DNA of 5,173 nt from Bordetella parapertussis (GCA_945900695.1 CAMDJU010000206.1:1-5173), one strand, 5' to 3'. Counted from the stretch's first letter, positions 1 to 5,173 are shown. Program-made: numbers and translations. Notes: generated from the letters alone by a model not told the origin.

Positions 1-28
1 AGGCTGCAGAAGGCCCACAATTTCGGGC

Positions 29-34
29 TATAAT
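29..34 (+). promoter_or_regulatory. -10 box of the tRNA operon promoter
   Basis: A perfect TATAAT hexamer lies 21 bases upstream of tRNA-Ala. With usual sigma70 geometry, transcription would begin near base 41. The bases between the box and that start (TTCGCC) are mostly G/C, as is common in stable-RNA promoters under stringent control, but that regulation is inferred. The -35 element would fall at about 4-11, where only a poor match (around CTGCAGA) is seen. The window begins too close to this point to judge UP elements or activator sites. Confidence 0.75.
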
Positions 35-55
35 TTCGCCTTTCGATACCACCAC

Positions 56-131
<76 letters not shown>

Positions 132-155
132 GTCGTATCGAACAGTCCAGGTTTT

Positions 156-231
156 GACCCTATCGTCTAGAGGCCTAGGACATCACCCTTTCACGGTGAG
201 TACCGGGGTTCGAATCCCCGTAGGGTCGCCA
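156..231 (+). tRNA. tRNA-Glu (anticodon TTC)
   Basis: This is a complete 76-nt cloverleaf. The acceptor stem GACCCTA (156-162) pairs perfectly with TAGGGTC (221-227). The anticodon stem TCACC/GGTGA encloses the loop CTTTCAC, giving the anticodon TTC at 190-192. The T-arm CGGGGTTCGAATCCCCG is perfect. The discriminator is G228 and CCA is encoded at 229-231. The tRNA supplies glutamate for translation; in proteobacteria glutamyl-tRNA is also the precursor for C5-pathway tetrapyrrole synthesis. It is the middle gene of the tRNA operon. Confidence 0.98.
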
Positions 232-246
232 AGTTGTCTTCACTTG

Positions 247-266
247 GTTGCGTGCAACAGCGCAAC
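247..266 (+). repeat. Inverted repeat / hairpin in tRNA-Glu to tRNA-Asp spacer
   Basis: GTTGCG (247-252) and CGCAAC (261-266) form a perfect 6-bp stem with an 8-base loop. An outer CTTC (238-241) can pair with GAAG (271-274) across a small internal loop, so most of the 52-base spacer could fold as one arm. No T-run follows, so it is not a terminator. A role in separating the two tRNAs during processing is inferred. Confidence 0.5.
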
Positions 267-283
267 GCGAGAAGCACCTACCA

Positions 284-360
284 GGAGTGGTAGTTCAGTT
301 GGTTAGAATACCGGCCTGTCACGCCGGGGGTCGCGGGTTCGAGCCCCGTCCACTCCGCCA
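284..360 (+). tRNA. tRNA-Asp (anticodon GTC)
   Basis: This is a complete 77-nt cloverleaf. The acceptor stem GGAGTGG (284-290) pairs with CCACTCC (350-356). The anticodon stem CCGGC/GCCGG encloses the loop CTGTCAC, with GTC at 318-320. The T-arm GCGGGTTCGAGCCCCGT has the canonical TTCGA loop. The discriminator is G357 and CCA is encoded at 358-360. It is the last gene of the tRNA operon, and a terminator begins six bases after its CCA end. Confidence 0.98.
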
Positions 361-366
361 TCAAAG

Positions 367-400
367 AAAAAGCCGTTGTTTTTGCAACGGCTTTTTTCTT
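367..400 (+). terminator. Rho-independent terminator of the tRNA operon
   Basis: GCCGTTG (372-378) pairs perfectly with CAACGGC (385-391) around a 6-base loop, and six Ts follow (392-397). A run of A (367-371) on the other side extends the stem by A-U pairs and gives the reverse strand its own U-tract, so the structure could act in both directions. It lies immediately after tRNA-Asp and fits the end of the tRNA transcript. Confidence 0.93.
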
Positions 401-585
401 GGGTTTTGGCGTTCGTGGGTACCGGCTCCATCAGCCTTTCACTGCGCGAGGACCGGCACTTTATTCACGGCACCCGCTCTGGGATGTGGCCCTTCAAAAG
501 TGCATCTGGCGTGGTTTGTCTGTCTTTGCCCGTCAGATGATATGTACAAAAACTAATGACTTTCCCTGTGTTTCAAAAGCATCGC

Positions 586-614
586 TTGACGCGATGTGGC
601 GGCGGCTTTAAAAC
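586..614 (+). promoter_or_regulatory. Candidate sigma70 promoter with operator-like inverted repeat
   Basis: TTGACG (586-591, five of six matches to the -35 consensus) is followed after 17 bases by TAAAAC (609-614, four of six matches to the -10 consensus). The -35 sequence lies in the loop of a perfect 6-bp inverted repeat, CATCGC (580-585) and GCGATG (591-596). A regulator binding that repeat would block or alter the promoter. It points toward the leader frame and B12-binding gene that begin about 170 bases downstream. The -10 box is mediocre, so this is a prediction. Confidence 0.4.
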
Positions 615-770
615 CTGCCGGTGCTGATTACCTCCAGGGCATTTGGAGGCCTCAAGTGGTTTGGCAGAGGGCTCGGTCATGGCGTTGAGTTTTTTGTATT
701 CAAACCGTTGGAGATGCACAAACTGGTTGGCTAAGGCCAGGTGTCGACTGTTTCTTTTGGAATTGTCAAA

Positions 771-777
771 GAGAGGA
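771..777 (+). promoter_or_regulatory. Shine-Dalgarno sequence ahead of the leader frame
   Basis: GAGAGGA ends seven bases before the ATG at 785, which is near-ideal spacing. It is the best ribosome binding site upstream of the B12-binding gene, yet it serves the ATG of a different reading frame. The in-frame start candidates of the B12-binding gene (TTG 850, ATG 856, ATG 931) have no comparable site. Confidence 0.6.
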
Positions 778-784
778 CTGACAG

Positions 785-859
785 ATGGACCATTTATCTA
801 CCCCTGAATCTGGCACTGCGGTGTATGCGCTGAAGCGCATGAGTTTGGCTTGCACATGA
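785..859 (+). CDS. Possible 24-aa leader peptide coupled to the B12-binding gene
   Basis: The frame reads from ATG 785 through 24 codons to TGA 857-859, starting MDHLSTPESG and ending KRMSLACT. It has a strong ribosome binding site (771-777). Its stop codon overlaps the ATG (856-858) of the next gene as ATGA, the classic arrangement for translational coupling. I recognise no motif and no run of a single amino acid such as attenuator peptides have. Three readings fit: a translated leader that feeds ribosomes to the weakly initiated downstream gene; the original N-terminus of that gene, separated by a frameshift or sequencing error; or a chance frame. The ribosome site and ATGA overlap favour the first two. 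Confidence 0.4.
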   Translation: MDHLSTPESGTAVYALKRMSLACT

Positions 860-1749
860 GCCGGCGCACCCTCACGCCCCATGCCCCCAGTTTGGGGGAC
901 CCCAATTGTTGGTCCGATGGTGTTGTCCCCATGACCTCTGTGCCCGGGGGGTTGACCGCCAATGCCCAAGGGGGGCTGAATTGGCTGCTCAACACCCTGG
1001 AAAAAGAGGTTTTGCCGCGTTTGTTGCAGGCCCATGCACACAGCGATGCCGGACCCGACAAGCGTCCATCCATCAGTGACAACGATGTGCCCCCCAGTGT
1101 GGTGCAACCCTTGGTGCAAATGGCCTTGACCAACGACACCGCCGATATCCTGGCCTACGTGCAAGCCATTCACGCCCAAGGCGTGGCTTTGGAAACGGTG
1201 TATTTGCATGTGCTCACGCCCGTGGCGCGCACACTGGGTGAAATGTGGGAGCGCGATGAATGCAGCTTCACCGATGTCACCGTGGGTTTGTGGCGTATCA
1301 AGCAAGTGATGCATGAACTCAGCCCCACTTTTCAAAGCGTGGCCCAAGAACAGTCGCATGGGCGCGAGGTGATGCTGGTTCCGACACCTGGCTCGGCCCA
1401 TAACTTGGGCTTGTTCATGGTGTCCGAATTTTTTCGTCGCTCGGGTTGGCGTGTCAGTGGTGAGTTGTTGTCCCAAACCAGCGACATGCTGCATGTGGTG
1501 CGTAAAGACTGGATTGATTTGGTCGGTTTGTCGGTGGCCTACTCAGACCACCTGGAGGTTTTGACCGAATTGATCAAAGCCTTGCGCTTGGCCTCCCGCA
1601 ACCCAGCGCTGCAAGTGATGGTGGGCGGGCCTTTGATGTTGGCGCATCCCGAGTACGTGACCACCGTGGGAGCCGATTTCATGGCCGTGGATGCCCAAGA
1701 AGCCGTGGCCCAGGCCGAATCACGTGTTCCCATGCGCAACCCGACCTGA
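856..1749 (+). CDS. Cobalamin B12-binding domain protein, AerR/PpaA-type regulator
   Basis: From ATG 856 the product has 297 residues and no signal peptide or membrane segment, so it is probably cytoplasmic. Residues 1-39 are not recognisable. Residues 40-165 resemble the helical cap of B12-dependent regulators (LEKEVLPRLLQAH at 48-60; MWERDECSFTDVTVGLWR at 130-147). Residues 171-285 form a Rossmann-like B12-binding domain. SAHNLG (180-185) replaces the usual DxHxxG, so His182 is the likely cobalt ligand; GLSVAY (224-229) and VGGP (256-259) follow. The DVT at 140-142, where CarH has a Glu-His pair, fits AerR/PpaA better. AerR is a B12-binding antirepressor of CrtJ/PpsR in purple bacteria, but no partner repressor or photosynthesis gene is visible here. 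The start is uncertain: TTG 850 and ATG 931 are in frame, and no good ribosome site precedes ATG 856 except by coupling to the leader frame. Confidence 0.82.
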   Translation: MSRRTLTPHAPSLGDPNCWSDGVVPMTSVPGGLTANAQGGLNWLLNTLEKEVLPRLLQAHAHSDAGPDKRPSISDNDVPPSVVQPLVQMALTNDTADILAYVQAIHAQGVALETVYLHVLTPVARTLGEMWERDECSFTDVTVGLWRIKQVMHELSPTFQSVAQEQSHGREVMLVPTPGSAHNLGLFMVSEFFRRSGWRVSGELLSQTSDMLHVVRKDWIDLVGLSVAYSDHLEVLTELIKALRLASRNPALQVMVGGPLMLAHPEYVTTVGADFMAVDAQEAVAQAESRVPMRNPT

Positions 1750-1802
1750 GTGGTTTTGTGTGGATGGGCTTGGTGGATGACCTGCCAAGCTTCAGCCCCA
1801 CC
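1750..1802. terminator. Convergent gap with possible weak terminator
   Basis: This 53-base gap separates the stop codons of two convergent genes. GCTTGGTGG (1768-1776) can pair with CTGCCAAGC (1782-1790) as nine pairs, two of them G-U, around a 5-base loop. On the plus strand a T-rich stretch follows only after about 12 bases, inside the transporter's 3' end. On the minus strand no U-tract follows. It may end the plus-strand transcript inefficiently; nothing clear ends the minus-strand one. Confidence 0.3.
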
Positions 1803-2699
1803 TTATTTAATTTTTGGCCAGACCCACAACCCACTGGCCAAGGCGGTGCCCACCAAAATGATGGTCCCACTGAGCACGTGCACCATGCTCAAGCTTTCCT
1901 CAAACAGCACGGCCCCCAGCAAGCTGGCAAATACAGGGATCAAATAGGTCACCGACATGGCTTTGGTGGCCCCAATTTGGGTGTTGAGTTTGAAGTACAG
2001 CGCGTAGGCGGCAGCGGTGCACACGATGCTCAGGGCTGCAATGCTGGCCCATGCATGCCAGGGTGGCATTTGGGCAGGCCACAGCCACCAGGTGGGAAGT
2101 GCCAACAAAGCGGTGGCGCCCATCAAGCTGCCGCAAGCGGTGGTCAAGGCAGACACCGAACGCAAATGGCGTTGGGCGAAGCAGGCGGCCAAGCCGTAAA
2201 AAAAAGTCGCCAACAAAACGGCCAATATGCCCCAGGTGGATGCTTGTTCGCTCACCGGGGCAATTGGATCGCGCCCAAAGGTCAACACCGCCACACCCAA
2301 AAAACCGATGGCCAAGCCCAGCCAGCGGGATGAAGTCGGGCGGTCTTTCAGCCAAAGCCATGCCAGCAGGCCGCCAAACAAGGGCGTGCTGGCGTTCAGG
2401 ATGGAGGCCAAGCCGGTGCTCATTTCATGCACGGCGTAACCCAACAGTGCAAACGGAATGGCCGAGTTGATGCAGCCCATGAAAAAGGTGTTGCGCCAGT
2501 GTCTTTGCATTTCGGTGTGCAAGCCTTTGGCATAAACCACCGGAAGCAACACCAGCGTGGCCAGGCCTACCCGCAGGCAGGCTGTGGGAATGGGCCCAAA
2601 AAACTCAGATCCCCAGCGCATGAACACAAACGAGGAGCCCCAGATCATGGACAAGAGTAGAAAGGACGGCAGCCAACTGCGCAAGGGTGGGGTGTTCAC
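1803..2699 (-). CDS. EamA/DMT-family inner-membrane transporter
   Basis: The 298-residue product is almost entirely hydrophobic, with about ten membrane segments, near residues 9-27, 36-56, 69-90, 93-115, 122-141, 155-173, 184-203, 214-235, 245-266 and 273-293. These form two EamA repeats. Family-like stretches are LSMIWGSSFVFMRWG (16-30) opening the first helix, ILNASTPLFGGLLAWLWLKD (100-119) closing the first repeat, and YLIPVFASLLGAVLFEE (252-268) in the second. Members export amino acids, nucleotide-type metabolites or drugs; the substrate cannot be read from sequence. GTG 2699 is chosen because the first membrane helix begins just after it, the length suits the family, and no ATG or TTG occurs in the codons just upstream. 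The frame stays open far upstream, but that part is antisense to the mutase gene. A -10-like box lies nine bases upstream and no Shine-Dalgarno is visible. Confidence 0.9.
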   Translation of the reverse strand: MNTPPLRSWLPSFLLLSMIWGSSFVFMRWGSEFFGPIPTACLRVGLATLVLLPVVYAKGLHTEMQRHWRNTFFMGCINSAIPFALLGYAVHEMSTGLASILNASTPLFGGLLAWLWLKDRPTSSRWLGLAIGFLGVAVLTFGRDPIAPVSEQASTWGILAVLLATFFYGLAACFAQRHLRSVSALTTACGSLMGATALLALPTWWLWPAQMPPWHAWASIAALSIVCTAAAYALYFKLNTQIGATKAMSVTYLIPVFASLLGAVLFEESLSMVHVLSGTIILVGTALASGLWVWPKIK

Positions 2700-2708
2700 A
2701 AGTGACCC

Positions 2709-2714
2709 ATGATA
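2709..2714 (-). promoter_or_regulatory. Candidate -10 box of the transporter gene
   Basis: Read on the minus strand this is TATCAT, five of six matches to the -10 consensus, with nine bases between it and the GTG start at 2699. Usual geometry would place the mRNA start only two or three bases before the GTG. The -35 position (2732-2737, GTGCGC on the minus strand) is a poor match, so an activator or a weak promoter is likely if this is real. Confidence 0.35.
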
Positions 2715-2745
2715 GCGGCCACGTTGGTGTGGCGCACCCCTGGTC

Positions 2746-2760
2746 GCCCATGGGATGGGC
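2746..2760. repeat. Perfect inverted repeat in the divergent control region
   Basis: GCCCAT (2746-2751), GGG, and ATGGGC (2755-2760) form a perfect 6-bp inverted repeat. It occupies the place where the -35 element of the mutase promoter should be. A shorter repeat, GCCAC (2718-2722) and GTGGC (2729-2733), lies nearer the transporter. The position fits an operator, but no binding protein can be named from the sequence. Confidence 0.35.
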
Positions 2761-2773
2761 AATGGCAGCCTCT

Positions 2774-2779
2774 TACAAT
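2774..2779 (+). promoter_or_regulatory. -10 box of the mutase-waaC operon
   Basis: TACAAT matches five of six positions of the -10 consensus and ends seven bases before ATG 2787. Transcription would start at 2786 or 2787, so the mRNA would be leaderless. No Shine-Dalgarno sequence precedes the ATG, which agrees. The -35 position (about 2751-2756, TGGGAT) is a poor match and lies within an inverted repeat. Confidence 0.55.
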
Positions 2780-2786
2780 CGCGCGC

Positions 2787-4193
2787 ATGAAAACCGACCC
2801 CCACGCTTTCAAAGCCTATGACATCCGAGGCCTGGTTCCCACCGCCTTGAATACCGAATTCGCCATGGCCTTGGGCCGGGCTTTTGGCCAACACGCTTTG
2901 GCCGCTGGTGAGACCACGGTGGCTGTGGGTTGTGATGGGCGCTGGAGTTCGCCCAGCCTGAGCGCGGCCTTGGTGCAAGGTTTGGTCGATGTGGGCATGG
3001 AAGTGATCGACGTGGGGATGGTCACCACCCCGATGCTGTACTTTGCTGCCCACACGCTGTGCCGCAGCGGCATTCAGGTCACGGGCAGCCATAACCCCAA
3101 GGACTACAACGGCTTCAAAATGGTTTTGGCCGGGCGCGCCATCTATGGCGAGGACATCCAGGCTTTGCGCGCCACCATGACCGATGAAAGCTGGGTTTTG
3201 AGGGCCGGTGGCCAGGTGCGTTTGATGAACATTCTCAAGCCATACAGCGACCGCATCATTGGCGATGTGCGCTTGTCGAGGCCCATGAAAATCGTGATGG
3301 ACAGTGGCAACGGTGTGGCCGGTGCTTCGGCGCCGGGCATTTTTCGGGCCCTGGGCTGTGAAGTCATCGAGTTGTTCAGTGAGGTCGATGGGCAGTTTCC
3401 CAACCACCACCCCGACCCCAGCAAGCCTGAAAACCTGCAAGATTTGATCGCCGCTTTGGCCCGCACGGGCGCTGAGTTGGGTTTGGCCTTTGATGGCGAC
3501 GGTGACCGCTTGGGCATTGTGACCCGCGATGGCCAAAACATTTACCCCGATCGGCAAATGCAGTTGTTCGCCCAGGATGTGCTTTCTCGCGTGCCCGGGG
3601 GCACCATCGTCTACGACGTGAAATGCTCGCAACGCCTGGCCCCAGCCATTCGCGCGGCCGGGGGCGAGCCGCTGATGTACCGCACGGGGCATTCGTTGAT
3701 CAAAGCCAAAATGAAAGAAATCGACTCACCCTTGGGCGGGGAGATGAGCGGCCACATCTTTTTCAAAGAGCGTTGGTTTGGCTTTGACGACGGCACCTAT
3801 GCGGGTTGCCGTTTGCTGGAGATCCTGAGCCGATCAACCGACGCCAATGCCGTTTTACTGGCCTTGCCCACCAGCCATTCCACCCCCGAGTTGAATGTGC
3901 CTTGTGCCGAAGGTGAGCCCCACCGCGTGGCCCAGTCACTGCTCGAAGCCGTGCAGGCCGGACGCTTGCCGCAGCACCCAGGGGTGGATGCGCCCAGTGT
4001 CTCGGGCATTGATGGTGTGCGGGTTGACTGGGAAGACGGATTTGGTTTGATTCGCGCATCCAACACCACCCCGGTGTTGGTGCTGCGTTTTGAGGGGCAA
4101 ACCCCAGCGGCCTTGGTGCGCATTCAAGCTGACATGATGGCTTTGCTGACATCGGTCAAACCCGACGCGGCGGTGACGGAGTCTGCACATTGA
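2787..4193 (+). CDS. algC: Bifunctional phosphomannomutase/phosphoglucomutase
   Basis: This cytoplasmic enzyme interconverts mannose 6- and 1-phosphate, and glucose 6- and 1-phosphate, through a phosphoserine and a bisphosphate intermediate, feeding GDP-mannose and UDP-glucose synthesis. The 468 residues match the AlgC type of the alpha-D-phosphohexomutase family (about 460), with four domains. The N-terminal KAYDIRG is at 9-15. The catalytic loop TGSHNP (99-104) carries the phosphorylated Ser101. The metal loop DGDGDR (236-241) supplies Asp236, 238 and 240. The sugar loop GGEMSGH is at 317-323 and the phosphate loop RASNTTP at 423-429. All key residues are present. ATG 2787 is chosen because KAYDIRG lies the expected distance from it; the in-frame ATG 2709 would add 26 unlike residues and lie upstream of the -10 box. 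The stop codon overlaps the waaC start. The product is often named ManB or Pgm; which sugar it prefers is not decided by sequence. Confidence 0.96.
   Translation: MKTDPHAFKAYDIRGLVPTALNTEFAMALGRAFGQHALAAGETTVAVGCDGRWSSPSLSAALVQGLVDVGMEVIDVGMVTTPMLYFAAHTLCRSGIQVTGSHNPKDYNGFKMVLAGRAIYGEDIQALRATMTDESWVLRAGGQVRLMNILKPYSDRIIGDVRLSRPMKIVMDSGNGVAGASAPGIFRALGCEVIELFSEVDGQFPNHHPDPSKPENLQDLIAALARTGAELGLAFDGDGDRLGIVTRDGQNIYPDRQMQLFAQDVLSRVPGGTIVYDVKCSQRLAPAIRAAGGEPLMYRTGHSLIKAKMKEIDSPLGGEMSGHIFFKERWFGFDDGTYAGCRLLEILSRSTDANAVLLALPTSHSTPELNVPCAEGEPHRVAQSLLEAVQAGRLPQHPGVDAPSVSGIDGVRVDWEDGFGLIRASNTTPVLVLRFEGQTPAALVRIQADMMALLTSVKPDAAVTESAH
4178..4181 (+). promoter_or_regulatory. Ribosome binding site deciding the waaC TTG start
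   Basis: GGAG, inside the 3' end of the mutase gene, ends eight bases before TTG 4190. No ATG or GTG in that frame has a suitable site nearby, so it supports the TTG start. Confidence 0.6.
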
Positions 4194-5173
4194 GGGTGCT
4201 GGTCGTCAAGCTGTCTTCGCTGGGCGACGTGATTCAAACCCTGCCTGTACTGCACGACATCTTGGCTCGTTACCCGCAGGCCCAGATCGATTGGGTGGTG
4301 GAAGAGGCCTTTGCCGATTTATTGCGCACAGTGCCCGCCATTTCACGGGTGATTCCCATCGCCCAGCGGCGTTGGCGCCGTGCCCCTTGGTCGCTGGAGG
4401 CGCGGCGAGGGTGGTCGGCTTTTTGGGCCGACTTGCACACGCAACCCTACGATGTGGTGATTGACTTTCAAGGGCTGATCAAATCGGCGCGCGTGGCAAG
4501 GGGCGCGCGCTTGACCCCAGGGGGCTACAGCATCACCTATGCCAACGCCAGCGATTGGTGTGCCTACGAGTGGCCGGTGCGCTATATGCTCAAGCGCAGC
4601 GCGCCGATGGAAAAAACCATTCATGCCGTGGCCCGCTACCGCAGTTTGGCAGCTCGCGCCTGGGGCCAAAATCCGGATTCCGTGCTGGCCGATGCGCCGG
4701 TCTATCCCTGGCCAGTGGCCCGTGCCAGCCATCCCCGCTGCATCGTTTTGTCGCATGGCACCACCCGGGCCGACAACGCTTGGCCCATGGCGCAGTGGCT
4801 TGCATTGGCGCAGCGTTTGGTCGCAGAGGGTTGGACCGTGGCATTGCCCCAGGCCAACGACAGTGAGGCGCAATGGGCCGCCCAACTGCAATCTGCCATT
4901 GGCGACGCCTGTGTGGTCTGGCCGCGCATGGGCTTGGCCGATCTGCGCCAATGCATGGCCGAGTCTGGAGGGGTCATTGGCGTCGACTCAGGGCTGGGTC
5001 ATTTGGCCGTGGCCTTGGACTTGCCCACCGTCATCATCTTCAGCCAACCCCGGGTGGCTCGTGCAGGCCCCACTGGGCGTGCCCACCAAACGGCGGTGGG
5101 GGGTGACACAGCGCCCGAGCCCCCAGCGGTGTGGGCTGCATGGCAAAGCGTGGCTTTGGTTGAGCGAGCGGGG
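4190..5173 (+). CDS. waaC: LPS heptosyltransferase I WaaC (3' end beyond window)
   Basis: WaaC transfers the first L-glycero-D-manno-heptose from ADP-heptose to Kdo2-lipid A on the inner face of the inner membrane, starting the LPS inner core. It is a GT-B glycosyltransferase of family GT9. The visible 328 codons begin MRVLVVKLSSLGDVIQTLP, the typical WaaC N-terminus, with Asp13 in the place of the E. coli catalytic Asp13. WVVEEAFADLL (35-45), the RRWRR patch (60-64), DFQGLIKSARVAR (92-104) and the ADP-heptose site VDSGLGHLAVAL (265-276) follow; Asp266 matches E. coli Asp261. The start is TTG: it gives exactly the family N-terminus, has GGAG eight bases upstream and overlaps the mutase stop as TTGA, so translation is probably coupled. 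The segment TTRADNAWP (191-199) has Asn196 where E. coli has Lys192. No stop codon occurs before the window ends; by family length only a short tail is missing. Confidence 0.95.
   Translation, partial: MRVLVVKLSSLGDVIQTLPVLHDILARYPQAQIDWVVEEAFADLLRTVPAISRVIPIAQRRWRRAPWSLEARRGWSAFWADLHTQPYDVVIDFQGLIKSARVARGARLTPGGYSITYANASDWCAYEWPVRYMLKRSAPMEKTIHAVARYRSLAARAWGQNPDSVLADAPVYPWPVARASHPRCIVLSHGTTRADNAWPMAQWLALAQRLVAEGWTVALPQANDSEAQWAAQLQSAIGDACVVWPRMGLADLRQCMAESGGVIGVDSGLGHLAVALDLPTVIIFSQPRVARAGPTGRAHQTAVGGDTAPEPPAVWAAWQSVALVERAG

Larger units (their letters stand above)
401..784. other. Intergenic region without a convincing gene
   Basis: No reading frame here has both protein-like composition and a ribosome binding site on either strand. 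The region holds a candidate promoter with an inverted repeat (580-614), a hairpin at 631-649 (CCTCCA / TGGAGG, 7-base loop, no T-run) and, at its right end, a strong Shine-Dalgarno sequence (771-777). I looked for the PpsR/CrtJ operator pattern (TGT, 12 bases, ACA) because of the downstream AerR-like gene and found no match. I saw no cobalamin riboswitch landmarks. If the promoter is real, the downstream mRNA has an untranslated leader of about 165 bases. Confidence 0.6.

Noticed and set aside
284..400. tRNA-Asp 3' end as an integration site
   Set aside because: There is no integrase gene and no repeated copy of the tRNA 3' end in the window.
248..556. Plus-strand open frame of about 100 codons spanning tRNA-Asp and the terminator
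   Set aside because: It reads through a complete tRNA and a Rho-independent terminator, and its sequence has no protein-like pattern.
483..600. Two 8-base words, GATGTGGC (483, 593) and TTCAAAAG (493, 572), each present twice in the gene-free region
   Set aside because: In about 350 bases roughly one repeated 8-mer is expected by chance. The order is reversed and the spacing irregular, so I do not claim a site array.
399..611. 70-codon plus-strand frame after the tRNA terminator
   Set aside because: It has no ribosome binding site and an irregular composition, and it overlaps the candidate promoter. I see no support for translation.
361..856. Possible cobalamin riboswitch or PpsR/CrtJ operator upstream of the B12-binding gene
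   Set aside because: I found no TGT-N12-ACA palindrome and no recognisable B12-box; the hairpins seen are simple and isolated.
766..1494. Long minus-strand frame (about 240 codons) opposite the B12-binding gene
   Set aside because: It is antisense to a frame with clear domain motifs and is rich in His, Gln and Gly, typical of a shadow frame in G+C-rich DNA.
2709..2786. Upstream in-frame ATG for the mutase (26 extra residues)
   Set aside because: The family N-terminus fits ATG 2787, and the extension overlaps the -10 box and divergent promoter region.
2700..3692. N-terminal extension of the transporter frame through the mutase gene
   Set aside because: The extension is antisense to the mutase and not membrane-like. 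The transporter's first helix begins just after GTG 2699.

Overview
The window looks like chromosomal DNA of a betaproteobacterium of the order Burkholderiales, most likely Comamonadaceae (Limnohabitans / Rhodoferax-like). This is an inference from moderately high G+C, codon choice, the tRNA order Ala(GGC)-Glu(TTC)-Asp(GTC) with encoded CCA ends, and the phosphomannomutase-waaC pair. No mobile element, integrase, CRISPR array or prophage gene is visible.

Bases 1-400 hold a tRNA operon. A consensus -10 box (TATAAT) is followed by tRNA-Ala, tRNA-Glu and tRNA-Asp and then a strong Rho-independent terminator. An 8-bp perfect inverted repeat brackets tRNA-Ala, and a hairpin lies in the Glu-Asp spacer. 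Both are probably RNA-processing structures.

Bases 400-784 carry no convincing gene. They hold a possible sigma70-type promoter with an inverted repeat around its -35 element, and a second hairpin. A well-placed ribosome binding site then precedes a 24-codon reading frame (785-859). Its stop codon overlaps, as ATGA, the ATG of a gene for a cobalamin-binding regulator of the AerR/PpaA type (856-1749). That family is known from light- and oxygen-dependent control of photosystem genes, but no photosynthesis gene is present in the window.

A 53-bp convergent gap separates this gene from a minus-strand EamA/DMT-family membrane transporter (1803-2699, GTG start). The transporter diverges from a plus-strand envelope-sugar operon. 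The first gene is a bifunctional phosphomannomutase/phosphoglucomutase (2787-4193). The second is waaC, LPS heptosyltransferase I, which starts at a TTG overlapping the mutase stop codon and runs off the window end at codon 328. The mutase interconverts hexose 1- and 6-phosphates for nucleotide-sugar synthesis, and WaaC adds the first heptose to Kdo2-lipid A, so the pair makes sense as a lipopolysaccharide unit.

Both divergent genes have a -10-like box only 7-9 bases upstream of the start codon and no Shine-Dalgarno sequence, which suggests leaderless or nearly leaderless transcripts. The best candidates for new biology are the leader reading frame plus AerR-like regulator, the stem that brackets tRNA-Ala, and the compact divergent control region.
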